Source: Lachnospiraceae bacterium (GTDB lineage: Bacteria; Bacillota; Clostridia; Lachnospirales; Lachnospiraceae). From it: a stretch of 12,921 nt of DNA. A model generated the notes under the pieces. It saw only the letters and a list, made by a program, of their open reading frames with translations. It searched no databases and was not told the DNA's origin. This document shows positions 12,917-12,921 of the stretch, piece after piece. Numbering within the stretch: position 1 is the stretch's first letter; each line of letters starts with the position of its first letter. The DNA is taken from assembly GCA_009774535.1 (NCBI GenBank), contig VSNY01000059.1, positions 9,040-21,960 of the forward strand, written 5' to 3'. The position numbers and the translations under genes are program-made.

Positions 12917-12921
12917 ATGAC
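12917..12921 (+). CDS. Start of a further gene, cut by the window edge; probably the ABC permease
   Basis: AGGAGG at 12905-12910 stands 6 nt before an ATG at 12917, two bases before the window ends. It lies 50 nt after the ATPase gene in the same direction, and an ABC importer operon of this kind normally contains a ZnuB-like permease here. Only the start codon is visible, so the identity is inferred from context alone. Confidence 0.4.

Overview
The window looks like a chromosomal segment of a low- to mid-GC, spore-forming anaerobic Firmicute, most likely class Clostridia and probably Lachnospiraceae. The evidence is an alpha/beta-type small acid-soluble spore protein (SASP), a desulfoferrodoxin, strong AGGAGG ribosome binding sites, and the tig-clpP-clpX-lon-engB order typical of Firmicutes. 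The family-level placement is inference from protein character; no 16S or marker comparison was possible.

Left part (1-2365): a 46-bp tandem repeat runs into a promoter, followed by a gene for a DUF1653-domain protein with a long degenerate linker. It converges on, and overlaps by 44 bp, a minus-strand CYTH-fold (triphosphate tunnel) phosphatase gene. That gene is divergent from a DJ-1/PfpI family gene, which ends in a clear intrinsic terminator.

Middle part (2366-4590): a secreted SGNH/GDSL hydrolase gene on the minus strand is divergent from a SASP gene. Their promoters lie back to back: an extended -10 housekeeping type for the hydrolase and a sigma-G/sigma-F type for the SASP. A desulfoferrodoxin (superoxide reductase) gene follows as its own transcription unit, with a strong promoter and an intrinsic terminator.

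Right part (4590-12921): a protein quality-control cluster of trigger factor, ClpP, ClpX, Lon and the ribosome-assembly GTPase EngB, all on the plus strand. Trigger factor handles nascent chains. ClpXP and Lon degrade damaged or regulatory proteins. EngB matures the 50S subunit. A terminator-like hairpin separates clpX from lon. The engB stop codon overlaps the start of a metal ABC transporter operon (substrate-binding protein, ATPase, and the first bases of what is probably the permease), so metal uptake may be transcribed and translated with the upstream cluster.

I see no phage, insertion sequence, CRISPR array, RNA gene or defence system. Most genes are ordinary housekeeping or stress genes, and I found no convincing undescribed system. 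The points most worth a second look are the repeat-fed promoter, the 30-nt periodic linker in the DUF1653 protein, the short leader ORF ahead of tig, the back-to-back sporulation and vegetative promoters, and the engB-ABC transporter coupling.
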